64,000 nucleotides of DNA from Akebia trifoliata (Eukaryota; Streptophyta; Magnoliopsida; Ranunculales; Lardizabalaceae): positions 1,240,001 to 1,304,000 of the forward strand of contig CM030719.1 of NCBI GenBank assembly GCA_017979445.1. The letters are read 5' to 3'. A program made the position numbers and the translations under genes. A model generated the notes under the pieces. The model was not told the origin of the DNA. It worked only from the letters and a program-made list of their open reading frames with translations, and did not search any database. This document shows positions 33,266 to 45,028 of this stretch, one piece after another. The number at the start of each line of letters is the position of its first letter. Within the stretch, counting starts at the first letter, position 1.

Positions 33266-34900
33266 TTACTTCTCTCTCCCTCACGAAAGCAATGTTCTCA
33301 AAAACTTCGAATCAAAAGCATCAAGAGTCGAAAATCAGAGGTAGAAGGAAGATGAAGAAGAATCAAAACCATTTGCTAGATCTATAATTCTAGGTAAAAA
33401 TCTAAACATGATTTTACTTTTCTTCATCCAAAAGTTTCGGATTTTAGCTTCAATGGCATTTTTTTGATTCTCTCATTCTCTCCCGATCTTCTTGGTTGTT
33501 CGGATCGTAGTGGGACGAACTCTTTAATTTTTGTTTTTCCTCTTATGATTTCTAATTTATTCATGAAGTTTGTGTTTTCTTCTGAGATTTCAAGCACTGG
33601 TTTATGGCTTTGTAATTAAATTTAAGAAATTCTATATTAAATCCCTCCACTAGATCAGTAAATAGTTGGAATGTTTGTAACAAAGTTTGAGAGCTTTTGT
33701 GAATCCCATTTTGTTGGTCAAGTCCTACAAGGAAATGGTGATTCTAGGGTTTGGTAATGGTCGTCTTGGGTGTTTTAGGTATTTTGTTTGTGATTGATTA
33801 TCTTATGGTGTTCTGTGTCTGTGATTTCTCCTTAGGTTTGAAGCATTGTAGGTTCGTCTCTTCGTTTTGGATATTTTGAAGGATTTATTTTGTTGATTTG
33901 AGGTAGTTTTAGATTTTTTTCAAGTAACAAAGATTCTTTTTCGAAAATTTTAAGTAATTTTAATTTGATTTATGTTTTTCTATCTTTTTCAGGGGGGGAT
34001 GCTAAAATTTCTTGGTTTGTTCAACTATATAGTGGTTTTTGGTTCTATCTTTTCCAAGTCTGTATTCTATTTCATTATTTAAAATTCAAAACTCATTTCA
34101 TGTCTAGATCTTTAAAATTAAATTTCAGATTTTTTTTAGGTTAAAGTTGTGTGATACAGCTCCAAACCTCCTTAGAGATCCATAAAACAACCCACTTCAA
34201 AGCATTTTTTGATTTCTGAGTTATAGCAAAAGTGAACTCATATGTTCACACACATTCTTGAACGTGTATATCTGAATTCCAATGTTTTGTGCATTTCCTA
34301 TTTTTATTCAATGTTAGTGTGGCAACATTGATGTGTTACAATTTCAATATCCGACTACTATATTAGAAACATTACAGACAGACCCTAAAGCACCCATAGG
34401 GCTTGGAGAGACTTGCACTGCTTAACTGCTTTTCAGAAATTTGAGATATAAAATTCCTACATTGCTTCACAACTTCGATACCCATTCCCATGAAATTTCA
34501 ATACATTCTAACAAATTCAACAAACTTGGATTTGAAAGTTTTAGACCTATTAATTTAAGTCATCTTTTTGAATTATAATTAGGAATGTTGGAATTTTTTA
34601 CACCATCTGTTGTGTTGAAAATACTTAATGTGCTAATCATCTAAAATATCATTCATATGGATTCTACAAAGCTAGTATAAAAAAATAAGAACAGAGAGTA
34701 TCTCTAAAATAACTTAAACCCAAAGATCAGATTGAATTAGCTTCTGAAAGCAGTCACCATCATCTCTATTGTCGTCATCATCTATGCCTTCTCCCAAAAA
34801 TTAGGTTTGGCAACCATGAATCCTATTTTTTTTATTAACTCTTATCTTGAGTTATATCTTTTGTCAAGGCATGTCTTAGGCCATATTTCTTCATTTTTCC
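33266..34900. other. Single-copy region, no gene proven
   Basis: AT-rich. 33290-33390 looks like a plant 5' leader (CT- and GA-rich, then an ATG-containing stretch with a ggtaaaaatc donor-like site at 33392). I cannot connect it to a protein. Confidence 0.35.
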
Positions 34901-34913
34901 CCCTTATAGATAT

Positions 34914-35132
34914 GTCACTTACTTGAAAGAGGAGAAAAGAATTTGGTATATTCACTTGCAATATGGTTATTTGTTGGATGGTAGACCCTTGAGGTAAGCA
35001 CATGTTTCACTCTCTTTTGGGTTAAATGAGAATGCAACAACTTAATTTTCATATTGATTCTTTTTTGGAGATTTTGTTTGCAGAGCATACTTTGAGTCAG
35101 AAAGTATTGTTAGACATGGTTGAACAATATGG
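34914..35132 (+). other. Two possible exons of an unidentified gene remnant
   Basis: A stretch reading YLKEEKRIWYIHLQYGYLLDG ends at a good donor (cttgag|gtaagc, 34993). A second stretch begins after ttgtttgcag (35084) and ends at aatatg|gtaaga (35131). Depending on phase, the join gives either a stop or an open frame. No family was recognised and it may be chance. Confidence 0.25.
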
Positions 35133-35757
35133 TAAGAGAAATTACATTTTTTTGGATTTGGTACTATTGATTTGGGGATTCTCTCTTTGATTTTATTGTT
35201 GAACCCACAATAAAATATTTGTCTTATTTAAGCCAATTTCTTGGTTGGATTATCTTTGATTTTTGATAACAATTAAAATTTTGTCATGTTAATTTCAATT
35301 TCTTAGTTGGATTGTCTTTGATTTTGGATAACAATGAAACTTTAGTCATGTTGGTTTTAGTTTCTTAGTTAGATTATCTTTGATTTTGAATATAATTGTG
35401 TGGAGGATTTTTGTTTTAGGTCAATTTCATGGTTTGTGAAATTTGATATGAAGTTATTTTTTCCCAGTTTGATGATTCTGATGTATAATTTTGTACAAGT
35501 GTATACTAATCGTGGATGGTGTGTCGATGAAGCACTAGCCAAAATTTATTTGACTCCTATTGATTAAACCATATCAATCAGCTTTTTATTTTTACTTTTG
35601 AACCCCTATTCCTAAATTCCCCAAACATGCTACTTTGATTTCATCTTGTCAATTTGGGGTTAAAAAATTCCAAGATTAGACCCATTGAACAATGGTTCTG
35701 TAGGATACCCTGCTTTTGCACCTTCCACTAAGTGATCATAAACATGTGGAAGTGCAT

Positions 35758-36286
35758 CTCACTGTTTTAATGAATTTTGTATTTAGTCGTTAATTTCGAT
35801 AGCTTTGGGGTGGTTTGGTTTGGTTTGGAACAAGTTGCGGTTCGGTTCTGAGTTACAAAAATGGAGAACCGATCATTGTCTTGCTTCTTTGTATTAAGTA
35901 TTTCTTGTTAATTTGGTTGTAATTCTTGAATGCTTGTTTCCTCACTTTCTCAGTGGGGTTTACTACTCACTTTCTTGTGCATTCAGGTTGGATTTGTTTA
36001 CTATTGTGTTACACACATATTGCACCATTTTAGTGTAGTGTGGGAGTATCATGTTGTTTCTTTCATTCATTATATGAACTACGTATTGTATAAATTGTGG
36101 AATCCTTCACAAGGATTTAGTGGACTTGTTTTATTCCAATGGTGGTGAAAGACAGTTCAATGGTTTGATTGATGATGATGCATGAATAGGGTATCTACAC
36201 ATTGTTTTATTTATTTTACAAATGGTCTTGTGATGTGCATATAATACAAATTAACGACTAAATACAAAATTCATTAAAACAGTGAG
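35758..36286. repeat. Perfect 39-bp inverted repeat, 450 bp apart
   Basis: 35758-35796 (ctcactgttttaatgaattt, continuing to cgttaattt) is the exact reverse complement of 36248-36286. Sequence outside the arms does not match and there is no obvious target duplication. The enclosed 451 bp hold a short open frame (35930-36148) without recognisable domains. Confidence 0.75.
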
Positions 36287-37968
36287 TCCCCTGACCAACA
36301 CGGCAATTGGAGCAGAGTTGACCCATAGCTTCTCAACCAATGAGAACACTCTGAACTTTGGGACATAGCATGCATTGGACCCCCAAGAGTAAGAGGCTTA
36401 CTCTTAGATATGAAAGGTGCTGGTGGTGGGAATGGGTTGGGTGTGGATGAGTAAGAGGCTTCCATCTTAGTACGGCAGAAAGCAATAAAAGGTAGGTAGA
36501 AGGACAAAGCTATTAGTTTTTATGTATGAATGATGACATTCATCTTAGTTTTTATTTATGCACCATCTTGGTTAAATTTTAAATAAAGGACTGATCCAAT
36601 GATGGGCATAAGCATCTCTTTGTCGAGTCCAGATTATTATTTATGGCAGATTTTTTTTTTTATTTTTATTAATTTTTATTTCTGGTTGTCATAGGCTGTC
36701 CAATCCTAAAGGTTGTGTGTGATAAGAATAATTCATAATTCCACTTGCATTTTGCAGCATAAATGCATCTGTCAATTATCAGTTTCACATTTTTCTTGCT
36801 TTTCTTGTTAGCCCACTCTTTCATGTGTATTCTCATTTGTTATGGTTCTCTATTTTTTCAATTTTTCCCCCCTTTTGTTGGTATCTCTGGGAGAATCCCC
36901 ACCTTAGGTGAGACTATAACTCCCCCTGGGAGTTGTGCTATCCTCCCTCACTACTCATTCCTATTGGTGTATTTTGTTGTTGACATGGATTTTGTTAGAT
37001 ACTCATGCTTGTCATGCTCCATGTAGTATTTAATTTAATTTTCTTGATAGTGTCTGACTTTTTGTTGTCTTCCTATTTTACTTTACTATAGAATGAGAGA
37101 CTTCAATACCAAATGGAATATTAGGAATCGATAAAGAAGCTCGGGGAACAATGGGTGATAAATCAGCAAAAATGTGACAATGATAGAACTAGAGTTGGAC
37201 CCAAAGATGAACGCTTGGATATGGTATGTATCAGAGTGGTTTGGACACTTTCATGTCCACCTTTTTTTTTGTCTCTAGTTGCTTGAAATATAACTCACCT
37301 AGTCATGTGGCTTGTTGGGATCCATAGACAATACTACTGATCTAATCATGTGGCTTGGTTGGGATCCATAGACGTCTTGGAAGTTGATACCACACATGGT
37401 CATTGGGCCTGTAAGAAGATGGGTCGAGTGGCTGGTTTTTAGTGAGGATGATCACACCACCATCTCATGCTCCAATTGCTTTCCCCCCAAAGGCAATGGC
37501 ACCCACATCACCATCTCCCATGGCGTCCACACCATGGAACTGAAACAGGCAAAACTCGATATTCCAACTCTTCAAAGACAGGCCAGCTCCAATGCCTTGT
37601 AGAAGATCTAGCCGAGGTATTGCCATCTTCTTTGGCCTCCTTCTTGAGTTGCTCGTTTATTTGATATATCACTACTAGTTACAATCTTTCATAGAAATGG
37701 AATCATCTATATAAATATTGCTATAAATTGAAGGATAGTCTGACTCTTTCTTCTTGTGATTATGGAAGGTTAATTTGGTTAACAATGGTCCTGTCACAGT
37801 GCAGCTTGATTCATCACAACCATCCAAGTGAGTATATGCCAATCACTAGAAAATCATGGAGCTGCATTTCTTTATTAATTATGGATCTAATACGAATAGC
37901 TTTTGAGGTTCAATAGTTTCCCATTTCAGGTTATATTGGAGAGTCTGAGGATGTTGGACAATAGATTC
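36287..37968. other. Single-copy region, no gene proven
   Basis: It holds a short tandem duplication around 37300-37380 (catgtggcttg.ttgggatccatagac twice). Another possible exon at about 37093-37224 ends at gatatg|gtatgt. Open frames at 36763, 37384 and 37728 show no known domain. Confidence 0.3.
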
Positions 37969-38757
37969 TCGTGCGGTATCAATTGATGGACATGAAAATG
38001 TACCTCTGCCAACAACGTGAATGCCTTGACGAAAGCTGTTGCTAATCAGCCCGTGTCTGTTGCCATTGAAGCTGATGGTTCTCACTTCAAATTTTACTCC
38101 GAGGTATTTCGCTTAAGATTTGAGTAGAAAGATTCTATTACAACACCAACTTTTGCTAACGCCACCCCAATTCATGTGTAAATCACCAAAGACTAAACAC
38201 ATATTTAGGGTGGTGTTAGAAAAAGTTGTGTGGCAATAGAAGCTCTCTTTAACTATCTACAAAATTATCACAGTGGTAATTTCTACACCATTATAGCATA
38301 AATGTCTTGGTATATTGGTTTGGTTTGTATCATTCTAGCCTATCTAAGGGTGTTAATGGGCCAAGTTTGGACTAGATGTAAGGCCATTCTAGCCCATCCA
38401 ATAAGGGTCAGAGTCTTACCTTTTTGTTGTTAATTCTAAAGACCAATCTTGGCCCATTTATCTAAACAGCCTAAAAATTTAGCTCAAAGAGGGTATGGCC
38501 TCAATCTTTTGAATTTAATTTATATGCATGGATCGACTTGACTATGATCACAGGGCGTATTCACGGGAGATTGTGGTAAAGAACTAGATCATGGGGTGGC
38601 GATCAAGTATTGGATAGTGAAGAACTCATGGGGACCAGAATGGGGTGAGAAAGGTTACATAAGAATGCAGCGCGGCATAGCCGATGAAGAGGGAATATGT
38701 CGTATAGCCACGGATGCTTCATATCCTATCAAGACCTCAGCAAAGGCAACTAATTAG
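37969..38757 (+). pseudogene. Papain-family cysteine protease, C-terminal remnant
   Basis: Exon part 1 (about 37969-38103) reads [13 protein letters not shown], then after a frame change [20 protein letters not shown], ending FKFYSE at a GT donor. Exon 2 (38554-38757) follows an acag acceptor and reads [20 protein letters not shown], then [20 protein letters not shown] and a short tail to TAG. These are the C-terminal half of plant papain-like (C1A) endopeptidases. The catalytic His (LDHGVA) and Asn (KNSWG) are present. The segment between HGVAI and [10 protein letters not shown] is shorter than in normal enzymes, which carry a VGYG-containing stretch there. The exon with the catalytic Cys, the propeptide and the signal peptide were not found. 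The frameshift near 38008 and the missing N-terminus make it a dead fragment. Confidence 0.8.
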
Positions 38758-38984
38758 TTATAATTACTCCATGTCCATTAATTTTTGTAATTACTCCATG
38801 TCCATTACATATTTGTAATTTTTGCAATGAACTCTAGTAGAATGGGCATTTGGGTCTTTTCATATTGGTAAATGGTAATTGGGGTCATGGTCATCAATTT
38901 CAAAACGTAGGGGTATCTCCAATATTCTGCAATACATGAGGGGGCTGGTGTAAAATTAATTGTTTTTTTCTTCAAAAACCTTTA

Positions 38985-39236
38985 CAGCGACGGCCAAAAG
39001 CGTAGCTAAAGAGTAAATTTTTTTAAAAAAAATGATACCCTATAACGACGGTCAATAGCGGCTGTCGCTATAAATCATGTATATAACGACGTTTCTGTGA
39101 ATAGTTGGCCGTCGGTATAGCATATAGCGATGGGACTACCGACGGCCTCCATGGCCGTCGCTACATGCTTTTTGTGACGGTATTTTCCCTATAGCGACGG
39201 TCACGACCGTCGCTATAGCCCTATTTTACTGTAGTG
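38985..39236. mobile_element. CACTA-like non-autonomous element or end fragment
   Basis: The right end reads ctattttactgtagtg, whose complement CACTACAGTAAAATAG is a classic CACTA terminus. It is preceded by a near-perfect 30-bp palindrome (39190-39219, ctatagcgacgg...ccgtcgctatag) and several gcgacggc repeats. The left end (about 38985, tttacagcgacgg) has lost the CACTA hexamer. No coding capacity. Confidence 0.55.
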
Positions 39237-39239
39237 AAT

Positions 39240-39788
39240 CAAGGATTACTACAAGATATTGAGGACAAGAAAATTGAAGATTCTATCTCCTTCTAACATC
39301 AAGAACCAGATTACGATTTTTGGTGGGAGAAGAATAGATTTCCGTAGAAAAATAAATGATATTTTCCAACGCGTTAAAAGATAATAGATTGAAGAAGAGG
39401 TTGAATAAGTTAAAAATGATGCATCTTCTTGGTGTTGGCATATTTTCTAGGTAAAAAATAAGAAGATTTTGACTTAAGGTTGAAGACAAGATCATTTACG
39501 TCATCTTCTTTTTGTCTGTGATACAAGACCAAGGTCAAGGGGAATGACATCAATTTGAAAACATGAGGATTAATATCTAATATTGACAAAAACGCAGTGG
39601 CAGGAAGGTTGGTTGAGTGAGCAGGAAGGTTCTTAGGACGCGTTAATGACATTGATTAAATAGAAATTTATATAATATACAATTCATATGGACCAAAATA
39701 CATCCAAAAAATAATATAAAATGCATAGTCCTTGTTATATATGTAACAAGAAGAAGACGACTTGCTTGTTCAACCAAAAGAAAGGCAA
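39240..39788 (+). promoter_or_regulatory. Upstream region of intact copy 5
   Basis: Collinear with 1190-1781. It has the ttatataata TATA-like sequence at 39668-39677, about 115 bp before the ATG, then a leader ending agacgacttgcttgttcaacc. It is the best candidate promoter here, because the gene behind it is intact. Confidence 0.5.
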
Positions 39789-41846
39789 ATGGAGAATCAT
39801 TCAAGCTTGAATGTGACATCCAATGATCACAATTATTCTTCTCCAATTCCTTTGATTGGCTTATATACAGCTGCGGCCACCTCGGTATGTTTTCTATTTA
39901 TGATTTTTGATCTGTTGTATGGACTGCGTTCTAGGAAGTCATGGATACCATGTCGATTCTTCTCACTCAATTCCCTTACCCTCACACTTCTTGCAATAGC
40001 TACAAAACTCCCTGTAGATCTCACCACTTCCATGCCTTCTGCTCAAGATCAACTATCTAAACTTACTGGCACTGTCTTTATATGCATCTCCATGGGGTTT
40101 TTCTTCCCTTCAGTTGGAACCCAGAGTCACTATGAACGTCTTTCCAACATGGCCTCCCTGACCATCTATGTAATAGCCGTTGTTGTCAATGTTGCTATAC
40201 AAATGGCTACTAGGGTCATCTTTGTGTTCATTGTAGAACATGTCATAATCCTGTCTTGTATGGTGCTTTTGCTACTTGCATTATGGGATTCTACTTTTAG
40301 ATTTCATTTTGGTTCTGATATTTACCTTAATGCTGTTAAAGAACAACTGGAAAAGGGTGACCCACGAAGTTCGGAGAACGAATGTATGATTAATCGAATG
40401 AAACTGTTTTATGTGTCTAGTTATGGAAACAACCCTCAATTGTTTATCTGTGATTCTGCACCTGCTACGACTATGAGCGTGATTCCCATACTTTGCACGG
40501 TGGTTCTGTCACAAGCTGCAATAAGATCCCTCATTCTTAAAAATATGATGGAGTTCGGTTATGGAGTTTCGGATTATAAATGGTCAATATGGATGGTGGT
40601 TGTCACTCAGGGTCTTACCATAACGATAGGTTGTATAGCAATTGCCTTTAGATCGCTTACTGTGATAGGCAACATTGACCCTGAAGCAAAACATTACGTA
40701 AGAGGGCCGAATGGATATTATGTCCCTATTATAGCAAAGTTAAAAGCCTTAAGGCTAATTGTGAATATGAATTTTGGCCTTATTGTTTGGTTATCAGAGC
40801 ATATATTTGTAAACCTATTGCCTTTTTGCGTGGCTACGTTGGCAATAAATGTGATGAGAGTCAGTAAAAAATGCTTTAGTAAACAAAGAAATGGTGAAGC
40901 CACAGATTTAGTGAGACAAGGATTCTATTTGTCTGGAAACAGATTGATCAGGTGGATACAGAAGAAAAGTGAGGAGGATGTGAAGAGGTTGATCGAGAAA
41001 TATAAAATTGATTCTCCAACTCATTTGTTACAACTCTTTTGCAAAATTACTCCATCTGAAGAGTCACTTACTAACAAGCTTCAAGTTTCATCAGAGGACC
41101 GAATATCTTGTCTTTCAGCTGTGCTCCTTGTAAGAATGGCCATTGTTTCACTTCCGGATTCCCTCAGTACTTCTCTAGTTCACACCCTAGATGAAGCCTT
41201 CGAAATCATTTATTTCATCGACAAGACAATGAGTGCTGGAAATCTCTGTAACAAAGCTAAATGGATGATGGCAAAATATATGTGGAAGAAAAATAAATGC
41301 ATTAAATCTTCAGTAAAGAAACATTGTTCTGAAGTTGTTATGAGATCTATGGATGGAGGGTTTCAATCTCAATATCAATTGAAAGTATTAAATGATACAC
41401 TTGGGAGTATTGAAGAAATACCGTTGAAACCAGATATGATAAATTTTGTTGTACGTGATGATGTACATGCCATCAATGAATTTATCATCAAGTGCCGACC
41501 GTGCACATCAATCGACGAGTTATACGGTCACATCAAACAACTATTTGTGGACATGTTACAGTTTTTCTTCTCTCAACTCTCACATGCCATACTCAAGCAT
41601 ATTCTTGAGAGCCCCAATGAACAAAGCGAAGAAAGAGCAAGTTTTGCCTTGAAATTACTGAGCAAGGTTGCACCATTTGAGGACAAAGTTCATTGGTCAT
41701 TTCCTATCGGAACTGGTATCACTAGCTTGATAACCCCTCATGGTCAATCCAGAGATGCTCACCGTATTGAACAATTGGAAAGCAATGCAGCCACGCATAT
41801 TGCTCTTCAGATAGCTGAAGATTGTGAAATTCAAGAGCATGCTTGA
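39789..41846 (+). CDS. Uncharacterised plant multi-pass membrane protein, intact (copy 5)
   Basis: Uninterrupted 685-aa single-exon frame with the same architecture as the gene at 24967: eight predicted membrane segments in the first 355 residues, then a soluble C-terminal half ending AEDCEIQEHA. The start ATG is at the position shared with the other copies. It lacks one residue of the TDP segment but is one residue longer in the FQSQYQLKVLND region, so the total length is the same. It is closest to copies 1 and 6, sharing DPRSSENECMINRMKLFYVSS, the short 3' UTR intron and the 3' flank. Function unknown; the membrane location is predicted from hydrophobicity only. It lies in a 7-kb segment duplicated at 1.2-7.8 kb, where the homologous gene is dead, so this may be the working member of its subgroup. 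Confidence 0.85.
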   Translation: MENHSSLNVTSNDHNYSSPIPLIGLYTAAATSVCFLFMIFDLLYGLRSRKSWIPCRFFSLNSLTLTLLAIATKLPVDLTTSMPSAQDQLSKLTGTVFICISMGFFFPSVGTQSHYERLSNMASLTIYVIAVVVNVAIQMATRVIFVFIVEHVIILSCMVLLLLALWDSTFRFHFGSDIYLNAVKEQLEKGDPRSSENECMINRMKLFYVSSYGNNPQLFICDSAPATTMSVIPILCTVVLSQAAIRSLILKNMMEFGYGVSDYKWSIWMVVVTQGLTITIGCIAIAFRSLTVIGNIDPEAKHYVRGPNGYYVPIIAKLKALRLIVNMNFGLIVWLSEHIFVNLLPFCVATLAINVMRVSKKCFSKQRNGEATDLVRQGFYLSGNRLIRWIQKKSEEDVKRLIEKYKIDSPTHLLQLFCKITPSEESLTNKLQVSSEDRISCLSAVLLVRMAIVSLPDSLSTSLVHTLDEAFEIIYFIDKTMSAGNLCNKAKWMMAKYMWKKNKCIKSSVKKHCSEVVMRSMDGGFQSQYQLKVLNDTLGSIEEIPLKPDMINFVVRDDVHAINEFIIKCRPCTSIDELYGHIKQLFVDMLQFFFSQLSHAILKHILESPNEQSEERASFALKLLSKVAPFEDKVHWSFPIGTGITSLITPHGQSRDAHRIEQLESNAATHIALQIAEDCEIQEHA

Positions 41847-42215
41847 ACTTCATGGGATTCTTAAGGCAATAAAGGTATATCTTTTTTCTATTTGATTTAG
41901 TATCAGTTAGAATAATTTCTTCTTGTATAATGTGTCGAATGTATCATATGGACTGGAATGTATAGGTAATATAACGAAATAGTTATATTATAACTTGTAA
42001 TTTGGAATTGTGGATTATCTCTTGTTTAGGATTCACTACTTACTGACCTTTTATGTCAACAGATGAGGAAGAGGTGGAAGCCATGGATTTGGAGTAGAAG
42101 ATGCAATGATGTGACGAAGACCCTAGTTATATTTCAATATTTTGTGTTTGTAATAGAGGATCTGTTGTTGTTTAAAGATTTTGTAATTCTCTATTGTAAT
42201 GAATGAAAGGCTTGG
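41847..42215 (+). other. 3' UTR of copy 5 with a 188-bp intron
   Basis: Donor aataaag|gtatat at 41875 and acceptor gtcaacag ending 42062; the last exon runs to the ctattgtaatgaatgaaagg end near 42210. The same sites are kept in copies 1 and 6. Confidence 0.55.
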
Positions 42216-42484
42216 TATTTAATGCTCAAGAATTGCGTATCACGTCTAATAAACTATGTATCTAGAATCATTCAAGGAATCAAGGTACAAAAATTTGGGG
42301 TTTTGACAAGGATCTTCTCAGATTTTCTCGATTTCTAGTTTTCTCTGTTATATAATATTTATTGACAATTAAATTTGGTAAACGTGATTCCATCCCCTCA
42401 AAAAAATGAGAACGAGATATTGATAATGCATAGCAAGATATAAGTTGTTATTATTTCAATTCAAAGCTGAGTTCTGTTATATAA

Positions 42485-42905
42485 TATTTAAGGAAATCAG
42501 AAGCTTGCTTAGAATCAGATTCATTCGGTAAGGTATCTACTAGGGGATCGTGAACATTATTGTGGTGCCAAAGAATGATGGGAAAGTAAGGGGATTGCAT
42601 TGAGTATACCATCCCAAATAAAATATATCTGAAAGACAATTTTCCCCTACCAACAATTGACCGACAAGTAAAGGTTGTTGTTAATGAATGAGCATTCAAT
42701 ATATAACTAGATCTCGTTGGCATTATAAAATCAAGAGAAGTCAGCATTTACCAAAGAGCAAGGAATGTTCTACTTCGAGTAATGTCATTCAAATTGAAGA
42801 ATGCATTAACCACTTTACATAGGATGATGATGACCAAATTTTTTTAAGATATGCTTCGGACACTATGGAGGGCTATGTCGACTATTTTCGCATTTGAAAA
42901 AGGTG
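42485..42905 (+). mobile_element. Ty3/gypsy RT remnant in unit 5
   Basis: Same fossil and position as 4400-4850 (attattgtggtgccaaagaa, then gacaattttcccctacc, then atgtcattcaaattgaagaatgc). Multiple stops. Confidence 0.7.
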
Positions 42906-44467
42906 TATTATTTGCCCAAAACAGTGTCACTCACTGGTAAGAAACTAAATATATTTTGCTTGATTTACCATTTTTCTACTTAAAAATAGAAGGATAAAAA
43001 TGTAATTTTCAACATCTTGTTTTTGGACTTCAATATCCCAAATAAATATAATATTGGGGGTGTATAAGTCTATTAAAAAGTGCCTCGCCTCATCATCTTT
43101 ACTAGTATAATGAGAGAAGTGGAGTTAAAGTGGTTCGACATCAAATTTTGGATCCCACCAATTGCCCCATCTTTACATTTTTGTTGTGATAATCTGAAGC
43201 TCTTTAGATGCTTCCATCACAATCGGAGATTTTTTTTCTTTGGGACTCACAAGAAAAAGATTTATGATTATTTAACAATCAGATTATGGAGCGTCTGAAA
43301 AAAGAGTGTCAGATTATCATTAGTCTTACATTTTCTTTACAATCTTTCCTATTATAATGAGAGACGGTGGGATAGAAAGTAGTTTGATGCCAAAATTCAA
43401 ATTCCAAAAATAGTGCAATCTTAACATTTAAACTTAAAATAATTTGGGGTATTTGGATCAAAAACCTAGAAATTTATAATCGCATGCTCCTAGATTACGT
43501 TGATTAGTTTTTGAAAGTACAAAAATATCCATGTAATCTTTAATATCACATTTTTATTAATTTTTAAATTACAAATAAGTCCTTTAGATAAATGTTTGTT
43601 TGTACATGCAACTTTCTAGTTATAAATAATGAGAGAAGGCATAATCGATTTGGTTTGACACCAAATTTTGGATCCCACAAATGCCCCCACTTTTACATTT
43701 AAATTTCATATACTCAGGATCATTTTAATAAAAACCAAGACAATTGCAGCCCACACCACCTTCAAATGACGGTGGTTAATTCCCAAAACATATTTTCCAG
43801 TAAGTTTGTGACTTTTATAATTAGCGATCTTGCTGATAAATTACCAATTATATTGTAAGTAATTTTAAAGGAACTTTTATAATTAGCTATCTCGCTGATA
43901 AATTATCAATAAGATCACAAATAACATTAAAGTCAAACACTTTTGCTATTTTTAATGGGTAGTTCATTGATATTTTATAGGAGATCATTGATTATAAAAG
44001 TAACGAGCTCACTGGAAAACATCTTTTGCGAATTAAAATGAATAGTGTATCGAAATCGGATTTTTTTCATATTTAGTGCACAAAATGGTAATTTACCTAT
44101 TTAACAATTATCAACATATACATTGGTGTGTTATAAGTAAAAGTTTGGTGTATTAATAGAAACTCTCGAATACAAAGTTGTTTTTGTACTAAAATTTAGT
44201 TATTGAATATGAAGCATAGTCACAAAATTCTCAAAATATTCATAAAATTCTCCGAATTAAGTGTTAGAGGAAGAAATTATATTAGAACTTACTCAAGTAA
44301 TTCATTTAATTCAATTCTCGATTTTTAAAGAAATTTCAACCTAGATTCAGCATTGAACTCATTGCTCTGTGTTTGATCCAACATCGAGCATCGGGTTCAA
44401 TTCTTTCTTTTCAGAGTAAGCTTTAAGCTCGAGGCTTGGGATAATCAAACTATAAGATTTAAGGTTT
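42906..44467. repeat. Intergenic block, paralogous to 4850-6519
   Basis: It contains the second foldback copy at 43786-44040. A 190-bp stretch at 43130-43310 (gctctttagatgcttccatc...) is not in unit 1. No gene. Confidence 0.5.
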
Positions 44468-44729
44468 CACAATGTGAAAAAATCCCAAATTTGACGGACC
44501 AAGAGGTCAAATTGGTGAAAAAAAATTTCGTTGTCAATTTTTTTTTTTTTTCGACAGGCCAAAACTGTCAAATTAATGAAGGATGAGACAAATTTGACAG
44601 CTCTGAGCCGTCAAATATGGGGAACATCAAGAATTTCGATGGTCCTAGACCGTCAAAATTCAGTTTCTAAAATTCGTGGGCCTTGGCCCGTCAAATTTTT
44701 ATGTCGAATTTTCCAATTTTCACTTAGTG
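44468..44729. mobile_element. CACTA-type MITE (unit 5 copy)
   Basis: 262 bp with ends CACAATGTGAAAA and TTTTCACTTAGTG, the best preserved terminal inverted repeats of this family in the window. The paralogous element is at 6520-6737, so insertion predates the duplication. The 3-bp target duplication has decayed here (ttt / tca). Confidence 0.7.
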
Positions 44730-44817
44730 TCATAAATAATGACTGAATTTTCTACCACTTTAAGGTCCAAAACTGACTCGATAGACATATAGTTAGTTAT
44801 GGATGCCATTTGCACAA

Positions 44818-45028
44818 GGGAAATGTTCAGCACCCAACCATTTGCCCAATCATTTTTTTCTTACGTGGGTTAGAAGTTTTGGAATGGGCTGATTTTCGGT
44901 GAGGATGATCTCTATGGTGAGGAGATCATCCTCACCAAAAATCAGCCCATTCCAAAACTTCTAACCCATGTAAGACAAAAATGGTTAGCCAAATTATTGG
45001 GTAAATGGTTGGGTGCCGAACGGGACCC
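44818..45028. mobile_element. Single-hairpin Mutator-type MITE with filled and empty sites
   Basis: 211 bp with ends gggaaatgttcagcacccaa and ttgggtgccgaacgggaccc, flanked by 9-bp direct repeats TTTGCACAA (44809-44817 and 45029-45037). The paralogous unit has the uninterrupted site TTGGCACAA at 6828-6836. It contains a single ggctgattttcgg...ccaaaaatcagcc hairpin, so it is the simplest member of the nested-palindrome family. Confidence 0.9.
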
